From Chloroflexota bacterium (GTDB taxonomy: Bacteria; Chloroflexota; Anaerolineae; Aggregatilineales; Phototrophicaceae): DNA of 64,000 nt. The DNA is taken from the NCBI GenBank assembly GCA_020161935.1, contig JAIUNI010000008.1, forward strand, positions 248,001 to 312,000, written 5' to 3'. Positions within the stretch are counted from its first letter, which is position 1. Every line of letters begins with the position of its first letter. A model generated the notes under the pieces. It ran no database searches. It was not told where the DNA came from and was given only the letters and a program-made list of their open reading frames with translations. Of this stretch, positions 9,250 through 16,740 are shown one piece after another. A program made the translations under genes and the position numbers.

Positions 9250-10587
9250 ATGGAAGTTGAAATCCGGTTGGCGAGGCTGCATGAGGCACAGGCGAAGATA
9301 CGCGAGTCAGGCGCGCGGTTTAAGGTGCTGGCGTGTGGGCGGCGGTTTGGTAAGACGACTATCGCTGTGGACAGCCTGTGTGATGCGCTGATTGCGGGCA
9401 AGAGCGCGGCGTATTTTGCACCCACCTACCGGATGGGGTCGGAGGTTTGGCGCGAGGTGAAGCGGTTGATGATGCCGCTGCTACGGGATTGGAATGAACA
9501 TGAGTGGCGGATGGAATTGGTGACGGGCGGGGTGTTTGAGTGCTGGTCACTGGCGAACGGGGCGGCGGAGACAGTGCGCGGGCGGAAGTATCATTTCGTG
9601 GTGGTGGATGAGGCGGCGCTGTTTGAGTCGGGGGATGTGTGGCACAGCGCGATCCGCCCGCTGCTGACGGATTATGCGGGTGGGGCGCTGTTCGCGAGTA
9701 CACCGAGGGGGCGCAATTGGTTCTGGCAGTTGTATCTGCAAGGGATGAGCGCGGCGTTCCCCGAGTGGGAAAGCTGGTGTTTGCCGACGGGGAGCAATCC
9801 GTATATTCAAGCGGCGGAGATTGAGGCGGCGCGGACGGGGATGCCGGAGCGATTCTTCCGGCAGGAATATGAGGCAGTGTTTCTGGATGACGGCGGGGTG
9901 GTGTTTCGGAATGTGGACAAGGTGTGCAGAGGGGAGCAGGAAGATGCAAATGCAATTGAACCGCCAAGTCGCCAAGTACGCCAAGAAGAGCAAGAGGAAG
10001 ATTTTTCACCACAGAGTCACAGAGAAGAGGAAGCCCTCACCCCTAGCCCCTCTCCCTCAGGGCGAGGGGAACAAGGCGAAATCGCGGAGAGTAGGGAGAC
10101 GTGTTTCTTTGGGGTGGATTGGGGGAAGGACAATGATTTTACGTGTGTTTCGGTGATGACGCGGGATGGGCAGCAAATCCATCTGGAACGGTTTAACCAG
10201 ATTGGTTGGGCGGTGCAGCGGGGTCGGCTGGCGGCGTTGTATGAACGGTTCAAGCCGAGGGTGATTTTAGCCGAGGAGAACAGCATCGGGAGTGTGAATA
10301 TTGAGGCGCTGCAAGCGGAGGGTTTGCCGGTGCGGGGGTTCATGACGACGAGCAAGAGCAAAGGACCGTTAATTGATGAGCTGGCGCTGGCGATGGAGCA
10401 AGAGACGATTGTCTTGCTGAATAATCCGGTGCTGAAGCACGAGTTGATGGCTTACGAGTTGAAACGAAACCGCAGCGGTTGGTCATATGGTGCGCCATCG
10501 AGCGGGCATGATGATACGGTGATGGCGACGGCGTTGAGTTTATGGGCGAGTAAGCGGTACGGCGGGGTGAGTATCTCGTTTGTGTGA
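9250..10587 (+). CDS. phage large terminase subunit (ATPase/nuclease)
   Basis: Motor protein that pumps phage DNA into a capsid and cuts it. The ATPase domain has Walker A CGRRFGKTT (residues ~28-36), Walker B YHFVVVDEAALFE (~117) and coupling motif ASTPRGRNW (~152). The RNase H-like nuclease has FFGVDWGKDNDFTCV (~290), ILAEENSIG (~340) and the late acidic motif SGHDDTVMATAL. The ORF is intact at 445 residues. Residues ~237-275, between the two domains, are encoded by intergenic repeat sequence (see 9957-10071) and look unlike any terminase segment. No portal, capsid or integrase gene is present, so this is either a relic of a prophage or a domesticated packaging module. ATG 9250 follows GAGAG. 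Confidence 0.9.
   Translation: MEVEIRLARLHEAQAKIRESGARFKVLACGRRFGKTTIAVDSLCDALIAGKSAAYFAPTYRMGSEVWREVKRLMMPLLRDWNEHEWRMELVTGGVFECWSLANGAAETVRGRKYHFVVVDEAALFESGDVWHSAIRPLLTDYAGGALFASTPRGRNWFWQLYLQGMSAAFPEWESWCLPTGSNPYIQAAEIEAARTGMPERFFRQEYEAVFLDDGGVVFRNVDKVCRGEQEDANAIEPPSRQVRQEEQEEDFSPQSHREEEALTPSPSPSGRGEQGEIAESRETCFFGVDWGKDNDFTCVSVMTRDGQQIHLERFNQIGWAVQRGRLAALYERFKPRVILAEENSIGSVNIEALQAEGLPVRGFMTTSKSKGPLIDELALAMEQETIVLLNNPVLKHELMAYELKRNRSGWSYGAPSSGHDDTVMATALSLWASKRYGGVSISFV
9957..10071 (+). repeat. three intergenic repeat types inside the terminase gene
   Basis: Inside the open frame are, in order, a CGCCAAG x3 block (9957-9986), CACAGAG/CACAGAG units (10008-10024), and a C-rich palindromic copy (10034-10071; CCCTCACCCC...GGGCGAGGGG). 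All three types otherwise occur between genes in this window. They add about 39 residues in frame without a stop. Confidence 0.85.
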
Positions 10588-10686
10588 GTACTCAGCGTAA
10601 AGCTTATAAACCCCACAAATTGCGGGGTACAAAACAAAATTTCTTACACTAAAATTATTTAATACTTGTAAATGAGGTGTATATTC

Positions 10687-11145
10687 ATGAGCGAATTTTT
10701 AACTGACTTACGTCGTATGGAACTCCAAAAAATACTGCCAACGTTACGTAATCATTTTATCTTGTTCACCGTATTAGGTGTCGTCGTTCATTTTGTACAT
10801 CCTGAAATATTGGGAATGTATGTGTTATTTGTATTCATGTATTTCGTTGGTCTAATGTTGCTAGGGTTCGGCTTCATTACATTAGCTTGGACAGCAAATA
10901 AACGCTCTGAAGCATTTCGAGTGCTGTTTAATCTATCCCATTTTTTACTAGCAATGAAGCTCTTCTTTGTCATATGGGAATGGAAAAATAACCCTACTGT
11001 CTCTACTTACGAACCAGAAATAGCATTTTATGCATTTCTCGTCGCCACAATGGAATATCTACGTCATCGTCTAGGTATTAAAGAGGCTCCTAACCAGATA
11101 GTTGATATTTTCAGTTCGCCGAGCAAAAAGCAAGAAATAGATTAA
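10687..11145 (+). CDS. hypothetical membrane protein
   Basis: Unrecognised 152-residue protein. Three or four hydrophobic segments are visible: LFTVLGVVVHFV (~25-40), MYVLFVFMYFVGLMLLGFGFITLAW (~45-70), FNLSHFLLAMKLFFVIW (~85-103) and a weaker one near FYAFLVATMEYL. It ends in a short charged tail. The start is ATG 10687, because GAGGTG at 10674-10679 lies seven bases upstream; an ATG at 10672 overlaps that site. Its last four bases overlap the end of the convergent DUF5615 gene. Base composition is more AT-rich than its neighbours, which suggests acquisition by transfer. No function can be assigned. Confidence 0.65.
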   Translation: MSEFLTDLRRMELQKILPTLRNHFILFTVLGVVVHFVHPEILGMYVLFVFMYFVGLMLLGFGFITLAWTANKRSEAFRVLFNLSHFLLAMKLFFVIWEWKNNPTVSTYEPEIAFYAFLVATMEYLRHRLGIKEAPNQIVDIFSSPSKKQEID

Positions 11146-11492
11146 AATGGTAGAAACACAACCTTATTGTCCCAGTCGTGGGGTTCACTTGCGCCTAAAA
11201 TTGCGAGGAGGTCATCAATCACTTGACCGAAAGGTGCGTCATCATGCACGGCCAATAAGCCTGCCATCGGTTGCCCTGCTTTAAGCCGAGCATTTGCGAA
11301 CCCGATCATCGTATCAATATCATGCGTTAAGAGGATGCGTCCTTCTCTTGCCGCCCATTCCAGCACATCAGGATCGCTCGCGCCGTAAACGGGCGACTCT
11401 TGGACGCGGAGAATATCAGCGTCAGGATTGACCCGACGGACACCCCTTAGAATACGCCCATTGAAATTTTCATCCGCAAGGAAGCGAACCAT
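11142..11492 (-). CDS. DUF5615 family PIN-like protein, probable toxin
   Basis: Matches the DUF5615 PIN-like group: an N-terminal MVRFLADENFNGRI with the first acidic residue of a PIN nuclease site, ILRVQESPVYGASDPDVLEWAAREGRILLTHDIDTM with the typical S-D-x-x-V-L-x-W and THD motifs, and a C-terminal D-D-x-x-F. Such proteins are thought to be RNases. It lies five bases downstream of a DUF433 gene, the usual antitoxin-like partner, so the two form a toxin-antitoxin-type module. Length (116 residues) is normal and all motifs are present, so the gene looks functional. Toxicity is inferred from family context. Confidence 0.85.
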   Translation of the reverse strand: MVRFLADENFNGRILRGVRRVNPDADILRVQESPVYGASDPDVLEWAAREGRILLTHDIDTMIGFANARLKAGQPMAGLLAVHDDAPFGQVIDDLLAILGASEPHDWDNKVVFLPF

Positions 11493-11497
11493 ACCGA

Positions 11498-11836
11498 TCA
11501 GTTCCCGCTGTTCCGTGAGGCGCGAAGGCGGGCGCGGAGTGCGAGAATATCGGGAGAATAGTTGGCTTCCGTTTCATGACGGATTTCCTCGGCGCGTTGG
11601 TCAGCTTCACGCACGTAAGTATCCACCTCATCGCGGTGGGTAAGATAGTATGCGAGAACCGCATAAACATCTGCCAGTTTGAGCGTGGGATAGCCATCGA
11701 CGATTTCTTCGACCGTTTCGCCGCGACGGTAGGCATGAATAACCACTTCAAGCAGAATGCGCGTTCCTTCGATACGAATTTTCCCATTGGGATCACGATA
11801 TAGGGGAACGGGAAACACATTTGGAATAGCAATCAT
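11498..11836 (-). CDS. DUF433 family protein, probable antitoxin
   Basis: DUF433 proteins carry a small helix-turn-helix and occur paired with DUF5615 PIN-like proteins. Here the motifs are PLYRDPNGKIRIEGTRILLEVVIHAYRRGETVEEIVDGYPTLKLADVYAVLAYYLTHRDEVDTYV, the family core, followed by a charged tail to residue 112. The start is ATG 11836, with GAGGA at complement 11843-11847; a GTG at 11860 would add eight residues and lacks a ribosome site. It probably binds its own promoter and neutralises the downstream PIN protein, by analogy with other pairs of this kind. Confidence 0.85.
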   Translation of the reverse strand: MIAIPNVFPVPLYRDPNGKIRIEGTRILLEVVIHAYRRGETVEEIVDGYPTLKLADVYAVLAYYLTHRDEVDTYVREADQRAEEIRHETEANYSPDILALRARLRASRNSGN

Positions 11837-12126
11837 GTTCAATTCCTCATCCACCAACACATTCAGTTTAGCATAAAACGGTGGCTGATACGGCTAAGGG
11901 CAAGGTTGTCCTGTTTTATGCAGCAAGACTTTGGAACCAATTATGCAGAAAGTAATAATTGACCCTATACAGGGGGCAGGAAGTGTGGGACACTAGTCCA
12001 CGCTAGAGTATACGACGTTTGGTTTCCACTGCACATCGAGTTTCATCCTCATTTCTGCACTGTTGCCACATCAAGTGATCTGCTCTAACAAATTAAATCC
12101 GGTTTTAAGTTCTAGGAGAAACCCAA

Positions 12127-12465
12127 ATGGGAACCAAGCTGTACGTCGGCAATTTGTCATATTCAACCACCGAAGATACCATCCGTAACCTGTTCGCGCA
12201 GGCTGGTGAAATCGCGGAAGTCGCTTTCATTATGGACCGTGACACGGGCCGCCCGAAGGGGTTCGGTTTCGTGACCATGGCGACCGAAGAAGGCGCGCAA
12301 GAAGCCATTCGCCGTTTCAACGGTCAAACCGTTGACAACCGCGCCCTGACCGTCAACGAAGCCCGCCCGCGTGAAGAACGCTCCGGTGGTTTCGGTGGTG
12401 GCAGCCGTGGCTTCGGCGGCGGCAACAACCGTGGTGGTGGTAATGGTGGCCGCGGCCGCTTCTAA
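12127..12465 (+). CDS. RRM-type RNA-binding protein with Gly-rich tail
   Basis: Single RNA-recognition-motif protein of the bacterial Rbp class, often induced by cold or stress. RNP2 is LYVGNL (residues 5-10) and RNP1 is KGFGFVTM (~45-52), so both nucleic-acid-contacting motifs are intact. After the RRM (~1-80) comes an Arg/Gly-rich tail (SGGFGGGSRGFGGGNNRGGG...) to residue 112. ATG 12127 is preceded by TAGGAGA. The upstream untranslated stretch is long, since the nearest gene starts 290 bp away and diverges. I see no cold-box sequence I can name there. A strong terminator follows, so it is monocistronic. It probably acts as an RNA chaperone in the cytoplasm. Confidence 0.92.
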   Translation: MGTKLYVGNLSYSTTEDTIRNLFAQAGEIAEVAFIMDRDTGRPKGFGFVTMATEEGAQEAIRRFNGQTVDNRALTVNEARPREERSGGFGGGSRGFGGGNNRGGGNGGRGRF

Positions 12466-12494
12466 TAAGCGACCCGAATAACCGTACACAACAC

Positions 12495-12530
12495 AAACCG
12501 CGCCGGTCACAAGCTGGCGCGGTTTTTTAT
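12495..12530 (+). terminator. terminator of the RRM gene
   Basis: A perfect 10-bp stem AAACCGCGCC/GGCGCGGTTT (12495-12504 and 12516-12525) is followed by TTTAT. Confidence 0.92.
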
Positions 12531-12541
12531 TTGCCTAGGAA

Positions 12542-12580
12542 TCCCTACCCTAACCTGCCCCGCAAGCGAGGGAGGGACAA
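12542..12580. repeat. C-rich palindromic repeat
   Basis: TCCCTACCCTAACCTGCCCC-GCAAG-CGAGGGAGGGA. A diverged copy directly after the RRM terminator. Confidence 0.65.
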
Positions 12581-12599
12581 ATCAACATACCATTTTGTG

Positions 12600-12917
12600 T
12601 TATGTTAAATCGTCGCTGTCGAGGGTGCGCTTGCTGATACGTTCGAGCTTCATGATGAGGCGTTCATCGGGGTCGGGGCAAGCGACGAGCGAGTCGCGTT
12701 CGAGCCAGTCCCCGGCTTCAAGCTGGCGCTGCTTGGCGGCGAGGAGCGGCAGGACGCTGCTGAGGGCGTAGATGCAGAAGTGCTTGCCTGCGGGGATGCG
12801 GAGCTTGTTACTCTCGGTGAGTTCGAAGTAGTCGCCGACCTGCATACTGCACACGGAGCGCCCTTCGATGGCGGTGACAGTAATCCGCAGGTCGTAGAGT
12901 TCAAAGTTGTGGGGCAT
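12600..12917 (-). CDS. TIGR04076 family protein
   Basis: Small uncharacterised family protein of 105 residues. Typical features are YDLRITVTAIEG at the N-terminus, a conserved cysteine region (GRSVCSMQVGDYFEL), the ICIYAL-like segment HFCIYALSSVLPLLAAKQRQLEAGDWLERDSLVACPDPD, and the terminal LIMKLERI. The cysteines and the C-P-D motif suggest metal or redox chemistry, but none is proven. The start is ATG 12917, because AAGGA (complement 12926-12930) is eight bases upstream; the GTG at 12923 is too close to that site. It runs in the same direction as the next three genes but is separated by 180 bp. Confidence 0.75.
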   Translation of the reverse strand: MPHNFELYDLRITVTAIEGRSVCSMQVGDYFELTESNKLRIPAGKHFCIYALSSVLPLLAAKQRQLEAGDWLERDSLVACPDPDERLIMKLERISKRTLDSDDLT

Positions 12918-13097
12918 CCGCACTATCCTTTCGCGAAGATGGGGCAGATTGCTGCCCAGCGTTAAGCCGAAATGTGCGCCTGCGCCAGTTCGCGGCGGGC
13001 GCAGCCGAATAACAGATTATAACCCCTTAATTTCATATCAGGAAACGGCTTCCAGAGTTAAGAATCAGGAAAAATTCAGGCGCTCATGTAAAGCGGA

Positions 13098-13514
13098 TTA
13101 CACACCGGAACTCACGTTTTTAGACGAGTTCGTGGCAAGCGCTGCACGGGCATAAGCCAATGCCTCATCCAGCGTTTGAAAGGTGGGGAAGCGCATGGCG
13201 GAGTACTGCGGCTGCTCGACGATGGTACGGGCGAGGTTCACCCACTGGTTCATGCCGACGAGAATGGCCTTGATGCGCGGGTCGCTGGTGGTGCCTTCGT
13301 CGCCACGACTGGCGATCTGCGCCATGCGGATGAGCTCCATGAAGGAACTGCTGGCCTCGCGGAAGTCCGAGATGCGGTAGATGGGCGCGGGCATTCCGGC
13401 GAGCAGCTTGCGCGATTCGGCGAACATCCCCGCAAAGTCCTCAACAACCAGATGACCTTTGGCAACGGTGATGAGAATTGGTTCGTCGGGCAGAAGCTGA
13501 AGGGTAAAGCCCAT
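13098..13514 (-). CDS. hypothetical protein, possible STAS/SpoIIAA-like fold
   Basis: A soluble 138-residue protein without signal or membrane segment. It opens with paired strands (FTLQLLPDEPILITVAKGHLVVEDF) and continues with helix-strand alternation (IYRISDFREASSSFMELIRMAQ, KAILVGMNQWVNLARTIVE, MRFPTFQTLDEALAYARAAL). This layout, with a final amphipathic helix after a short strand, resembles the SpoIIAA/STAS-like domains seen in many Chloroflexota hypotheticals. The ligand is unknown. The ribosome site upstream of ATG 13514 is poor. The gene stands between a TIGR04076 gene and an SDR gene on the same strand, but the 108-base gap does not show an operon. Confidence 0.55.
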   Translation of the reverse strand: MGFTLQLLPDEPILITVAKGHLVVEDFAGMFAESRKLLAGMPAPIYRISDFREASSSFMELIRMAQIASRGDEGTTSDPRIKAILVGMNQWVNLARTIVEQPQYSAMRFPTFQTLDEALAYARAALATNSSKNVSSGV

Positions 13515-13622
13515 ACCATTACTTTCTGAACAGCGATTCGCAATCGTATGGGCTTATTGTAGGCAAGGCACCCTATCACCAGCATAAAGAAGCGTAAATT
13601 CTGCCCATGCTTCATTAACGCT

Positions 13623-14579
13623 TTAGGCGGCGTTCGCACCGGGTTTGGGGTGCGCTTTGAAGAAGGCGACCGTTTCGCGAATGGCTTGGTCGATGGGGGT
13701 GGCGGTGATGCCAAAAGTGCGTTCAAACTTGGACGAGTCGAGGATGAAGGGCTTGTCGAACTCGTAGATCATCTCGACGATTTCGCGCACATTCGGATTG
13801 AACAAACCCATCAGGCTGAGGATGAGGCGACCACCTGCACGGATTTTGAGGTTGTTACCCGCTTCTTTGTAAACGAGGGCGACAAGCTGGCGCTGGGTGA
13901 GCGGGGCGAAGCTGGGAATATGCCAGACTTCACCGAAGGCTTCATCGTGTGTGCCGAGGGTGGCGAGGGCGCGACCAACATCTGGCACGTAGGTGAAGCT
14001 GTGCGGTTCGTCGGGGCTGCCAATGACGTTGGAGGTTTTGCCCTCGATGGCGGGATACACCAACTGCTCTGCCCCCATATAGTATTCCGGCCCGACGAAA
14101 TCCGAGGCGCGACCACGAGCAACCTTGAGCTTGCCGCTGTTATGGGCAGTAGTCAACGCTTCGGTCATGGCGGCACGAATTTTGCCCTTTTTGGTGTGAG
14201 CCGCGTGGGGGAAATTCTCGGTCATCGGGCGACCGTTGGGATCACCGTACATATAAACATTTTCCATGACGACCAAACGCCCCCCACTGGCGGCCACACC
14301 CTCAACCACGGCGGCTTGCAGCGGTGGGAACTTCTCCGCCCATTCGTAGTACAGGGGTTGGGCGGCTTGATAGACGCTGGTCGCGCCTTTGGTCAATTGG
14401 GCGACGTTGGCGGCGTTGTAGACATCGCCTTTGACGACCTCCACACCGGAGGGCAGTTCAGCCGCTTTGCCGCTGCGGTTGACCATGCGGACATGCTTGC
14501 CCATGTTGGCGAGGGCGCGGGCAGTGGCTTTGCCGACCGCACCTGTCCCCAGAATGACGTGTAATTCGGTGCTGCTCAT
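13623..14579 (-). CDS. NAD-dependent epimerase/dehydratase family protein
   Basis: Extended-type short-chain dehydrogenase of 318 residues. The Rossmann motif is VILGTGAVGKATARAL (residues ~8-23), followed by VNRSGKAAELP (dinucleotide-binding strand 2) and GDVYNAANV. The usual S-Y-x-x-x-K triad is atypical: there is VMENVYMYGD at the strand-5 position and no clean YxxxK, so it may act as an atypical SDR that binds NAD(P) without ordinary dehydrogenase chemistry. A C-terminal segment around KFERTFGITATPIDQAIRETVAFF is typical of the family. GGAGA lies eight bases upstream of ATG 14579. It is the last gene of a TetR-DUF4386-SDR set separated by repeat elements. Confidence 0.8.
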   Translation of the reverse strand: MSSTELHVILGTGAVGKATARALANMGKHVRMVNRSGKAAELPSGVEVVKGDVYNAANVAQLTKGATSVYQAAQPLYYEWAEKFPPLQAAVVEGVAASGGRLVVMENVYMYGDPNGRPMTENFPHAAHTKKGKIRAAMTEALTTAHNSGKLKVARGRASDFVGPEYYMGAEQLVYPAIEGKTSNVIGSPDEPHSFTYVPDVGRALATLGTHDEAFGEVWHIPSFAPLTQRQLVALVYKEAGNNLKIRAGGRLILSLMGLFNPNVREIVEMIYEFDKPFILDSSKFERTFGITATPIDQAIRETVAFFKAHPKPGANAA

Positions 14580-14597
14580 GATTGTTTCTCCTTTTTA

Positions 14598-14640
14598 GAC
14601 CCCCACCCTAGCCCTCCCCCGTAGTAACAGGGAAGGAATT
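14598..14640. repeat. C-rich palindromic repeat
   Basis: ACCCCCACCCTAGCCCTCCC followed by CCGTAGTAACAGGGAAGGAAT. This is a near-consensus member, placed just upstream of the SDR ribosome site. Confidence 0.8.
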
Positions 14641-14706
14641 CAATTCAACGGGTGCGGGTTGCTAAACATTTTTGATAGATGGGTTGTTGAAAGAATACGA
14701 GATGGA

Positions 14707-15432
14707 TTAGGCGACGGCTTTACGCGGTGCAGATAAGGTATTGACGGCTGGCTGCGGGATACGGCGAAGGACATAGATGCCGACACCGACTAACCAGACT
14801 GCCCACGCCATATATGCGATGGCGCTGACCATGCCAACCGCCTCGATACCGAAAGGTTCCAAGATGCCGAGCAGGATGCCAACGCCGCTGATGATGCCCA
14901 AGATCGACCACAGGCGAGCCGTACGGAACAGGGTAACGGCGATCAGGATTGTCCACAGCGCAGTCAGCAGGTAGCCCATGTTTTCACCCACCGAGACACC
15001 GGCATAGTAGTTAAAAGATTGGAAGATGAGGTCAACCGACTCGCGAGTCGTGCTGGTGGCAGCAGGGTTCAGGTAAGTGTTGGCAAGGTACCCCACCATG
15101 AACGGCCAGCGAATAAAGCCGAGGAACTGTACCGCACCCGCCAGTACGCCGAACATGGTGGCGATCAACAGTACAGGATTATCCTGCGCGGCGGTCTTGA
15201 GATTTTTGTGTACCAGAATGGCGAGTGGGATGAGCAGGAAGGCAGAGAGCGCCATGCCGTACCAGTTGAGAACGAGTGTCAGCCCGCCCTGCTGATAAGC
15301 AGTCAGCACGGTATCGGTCGGCTCGCGCAAAATGGTGGGATAGTTGAAGGTGACACCCAAGAGCGAAAACAGCGACATAAAAACAACAGGGACGATGATG
15401 AGTAAAATTCCGGTCAGGCGTTTGCTGGTCAT
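14707..15432 (-). CDS. DUF4386-like integral membrane protein
   Basis: A 241-residue protein with six to seven hydrophobic segments: LTGILLIIVPVVFMSLFSLLG (~7-27), VLNWYGMALSAFLLIPLAILV (~53-73), PVLLIATMFGVLAGAVQFLGFIRW (~84-107), MGYLLTALWTILIAVTLF (~150-167), WSILGIISGVGILLGI (~173-188) and AIAYMAWAVWLVGVGIYVL (~200-218). This matches the DUF4386 pattern, a family of unknown function often found beside TetR regulators. AAGGAT lies just before ATG 15432. The same-strand TetR gene is 197 bp upstream and the SDR gene is downstream, so all three are likely under one regulator. Confidence 0.7.
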   Translation of the reverse strand: MTSKRLTGILLIIVPVVFMSLFSLLGVTFNYPTILREPTDTVLTAYQQGGLTLVLNWYGMALSAFLLIPLAILVHKNLKTAAQDNPVLLIATMFGVLAGAVQFLGFIRWPFMVGYLANTYLNPAATSTTRESVDLIFQSFNYYAGVSVGENMGYLLTALWTILIAVTLFRTARLWSILGIISGVGILLGILEPFGIEAVGMVSAIAYMAWAVWLVGVGIYVLRRIPQPAVNTLSAPRKAVA

Positions 15433-15480
15433 GATTTGGCATCCTTTTAACGATTGTTAGCGTTCAGTTTCGAGACAATA

Positions 15481-15523
15481 GACCCCCACCCTGGCCCTCC
15501 CCCGTGGTAACAGGGTAGGGAAT
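15481..15523. repeat. C-rich palindromic repeat
   Basis: GACCCCCACCCTGGCCCTCC followed by CCCGTGGTAACAGGGTAGGGAA. It lies between the TetR and DUF4386 genes. Confidence 0.8.
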
Positions 15524-15629
15524 AAATACACAGTGGGTTCACAAACCTTGGCGATAGGCGCGTTTAAGAGAACCGTGATGGAATGCGGCGATAGTCAATC
15601 CTTTCTATTGGGTTAAAACTTACTTATGG

Positions 15630-16334
15630 TCAGGTAAAAGTTTTCAGCCCCATGGCGGTGAGCATACTGGTCATTTGCGCTCGATAGAACACATCGGTAT
15701 CGCCCACGTTATGCTGGATGTGGTTGAACACTTCGAGATAAATCAGACCATGTATCTGCGTCCACAGCACCAACGTCAGATACATGGAAAGAACCGCTAT
15801 CGGGTAACCGTTTTCGTCGATCAACTCCTGAATACGCGCACGGGCGGGTTCTGGAACGTCGCTGTAAGGCGCGACAGGAACCAACTCACCCGTATGCAGC
15901 GCTTCTTCCATCAAGCTGACCGCGACTACGAACGTCCGCACCACTGCCGGAACGGTCGCCTCAGGCGGGGCAACATAACCGGGGATGGGATTGCCGTAGA
16001 TCAGTTGAAAGTCCAGCGGATTTTCAACCGACCACTGACGGTAGGCCAATGTCACATCGAACAAGCGATTGCCAGCCGTTTTAGCTGACGATTTCGCCGA
16101 TGCTTGTTCGAGGGCATCCGCAAGGGCATTGAAGTTCTCGGCAATCAAAACGGTCGTCAGTTCATCAAGGCTGGCGAAGTAGTGATAAATGGCAGGTGGT
16201 GTGAGGTCGATGACCTTGGCGATACCGCGAATAGACAAGCCATTTGTGCCTTCTTCAGCCATGAGCTGCCGCGCCGCGTTTTTGATTGCTTCGGCGGTGG
16301 CGGCGTTGAGTTCCTCGTTGCGTTTGCGTGCCAT
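15630..16334 (-). CDS. TetR/AcrR family transcriptional regulator
   Basis: DNA-binding repressor of 234 residues. The N-terminal helix-turn-helix domain is textbook: AIKNAARQLMAEEGTNGLSIRGIAKVIDLTPPAIYHYFASLDELTTVLI (residues ~15-65). The C-terminal ligand domain includes AYRQWSVENPLDFQLIYGNPIPGY, the segment typical of the WHG-type TetR C-terminal domain. AAGGG lies six bases before ATG 16334. Two near-identical operator-like sequences lie 17-67 bp upstream (16351-16375 and 16389-16401), which suggests autorepression and control of the DUF4386 and SDR genes downstream. The inducer is unknown. Confidence 0.92.
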   Translation of the reverse strand: MARKRNEELNAATAEAIKNAARQLMAEEGTNGLSIRGIAKVIDLTPPAIYHYFASLDELTTVLIAENFNALADALEQASAKSSAKTAGNRLFDVTLAYRQWSVENPLDFQLIYGNPIPGYVAPPEATVPAVVRTFVVAVSLMEEALHTGELVPVAPYSDVPEPARARIQELIDENGYPIAVLSMYLTLVLWTQIHGLIYLEVFNHIQHNVGDTDVFYRAQMTSMLTAMGLKTFT

Positions 16335-16350
16335 CAGTTACCCTTATCGA

Positions 16351-16375
16351 ATTAACTTTACAGCGTTAACTTAAT
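16351..16375. promoter_or_regulatory. probable TetR operator 1
   Basis: Imperfect palindrome with outer arms TTAA at 16352-16355 and 16371-16374 and core TTTACAGCGTTAA (16357-16369), 17 bp upstream of the TetR start codon. The core recurs 32 bp away. Confidence 0.55.
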
Positions 16376-16388
16376 CCGATGAATTCAA

Positions 16389-16401
16389 TTTACACCGTTA
16401 A
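16389..16401. promoter_or_regulatory. probable TetR operator 2
   Basis: TTTACACCGTTAA differs from operator 1 in one base and starts exactly 32 bp (about three helical turns) further upstream, with AATTAAT-like flanks. The same-face spacing suggests two dimers binding together. Confidence 0.5.
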
Positions 16402-16437
16402 ATTAATTCTGTCAAGTCGGTTGTTGAAATTCATTTT

Positions 16438-16496
16438 AAACCGCAGAGACGCAGAGAGTTTTAACACAAAGGCACAATGACTCAAAGACTCAGAGA
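16438..16496 (+). repeat. 8-bp-periodic repeats (CGCAGAG, then CACAAAG chain)
   Basis: AACCGCAGAGACGCAGAG is followed by CACAAAG-CACAATG-CTCAAAG-CTCAGAG, the last four units each exactly 8 bp apart. Confidence 0.8.
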
Positions 16497-16639
16497 AGAC
16501 ATCGGAAGATTAGAGGCAAACATAAGCCGCATATGAACCGTTAGCTGACGATTACCCGCCGCATCTTGCAGAGTGGGGAGGACGGTGGGATACTTGGCAG
16601 GCGGTTTCATGTCCGAGAGTCGACAGTCAATTCGAATAT

Positions 16640-16680
16640 TAACCCCCACCCCAGCCCTCCCCCGTAAACGGTGGAGGGAA
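16640..16680. repeat. C-rich palindromic repeat
   Basis: AACCCCCACCCCAGCCCTCC followed by CCCGTAAACGGTGGAGGGAA. It lies 60 bp upstream of the M23 peptidase gene. Confidence 0.8.
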
Positions 16681-16740
16681 TATGAAAAAGTAGTGTGGGT
16701 TGGTCATTTACCATTCGCATACTAGTTTATTGGTTCTGGA

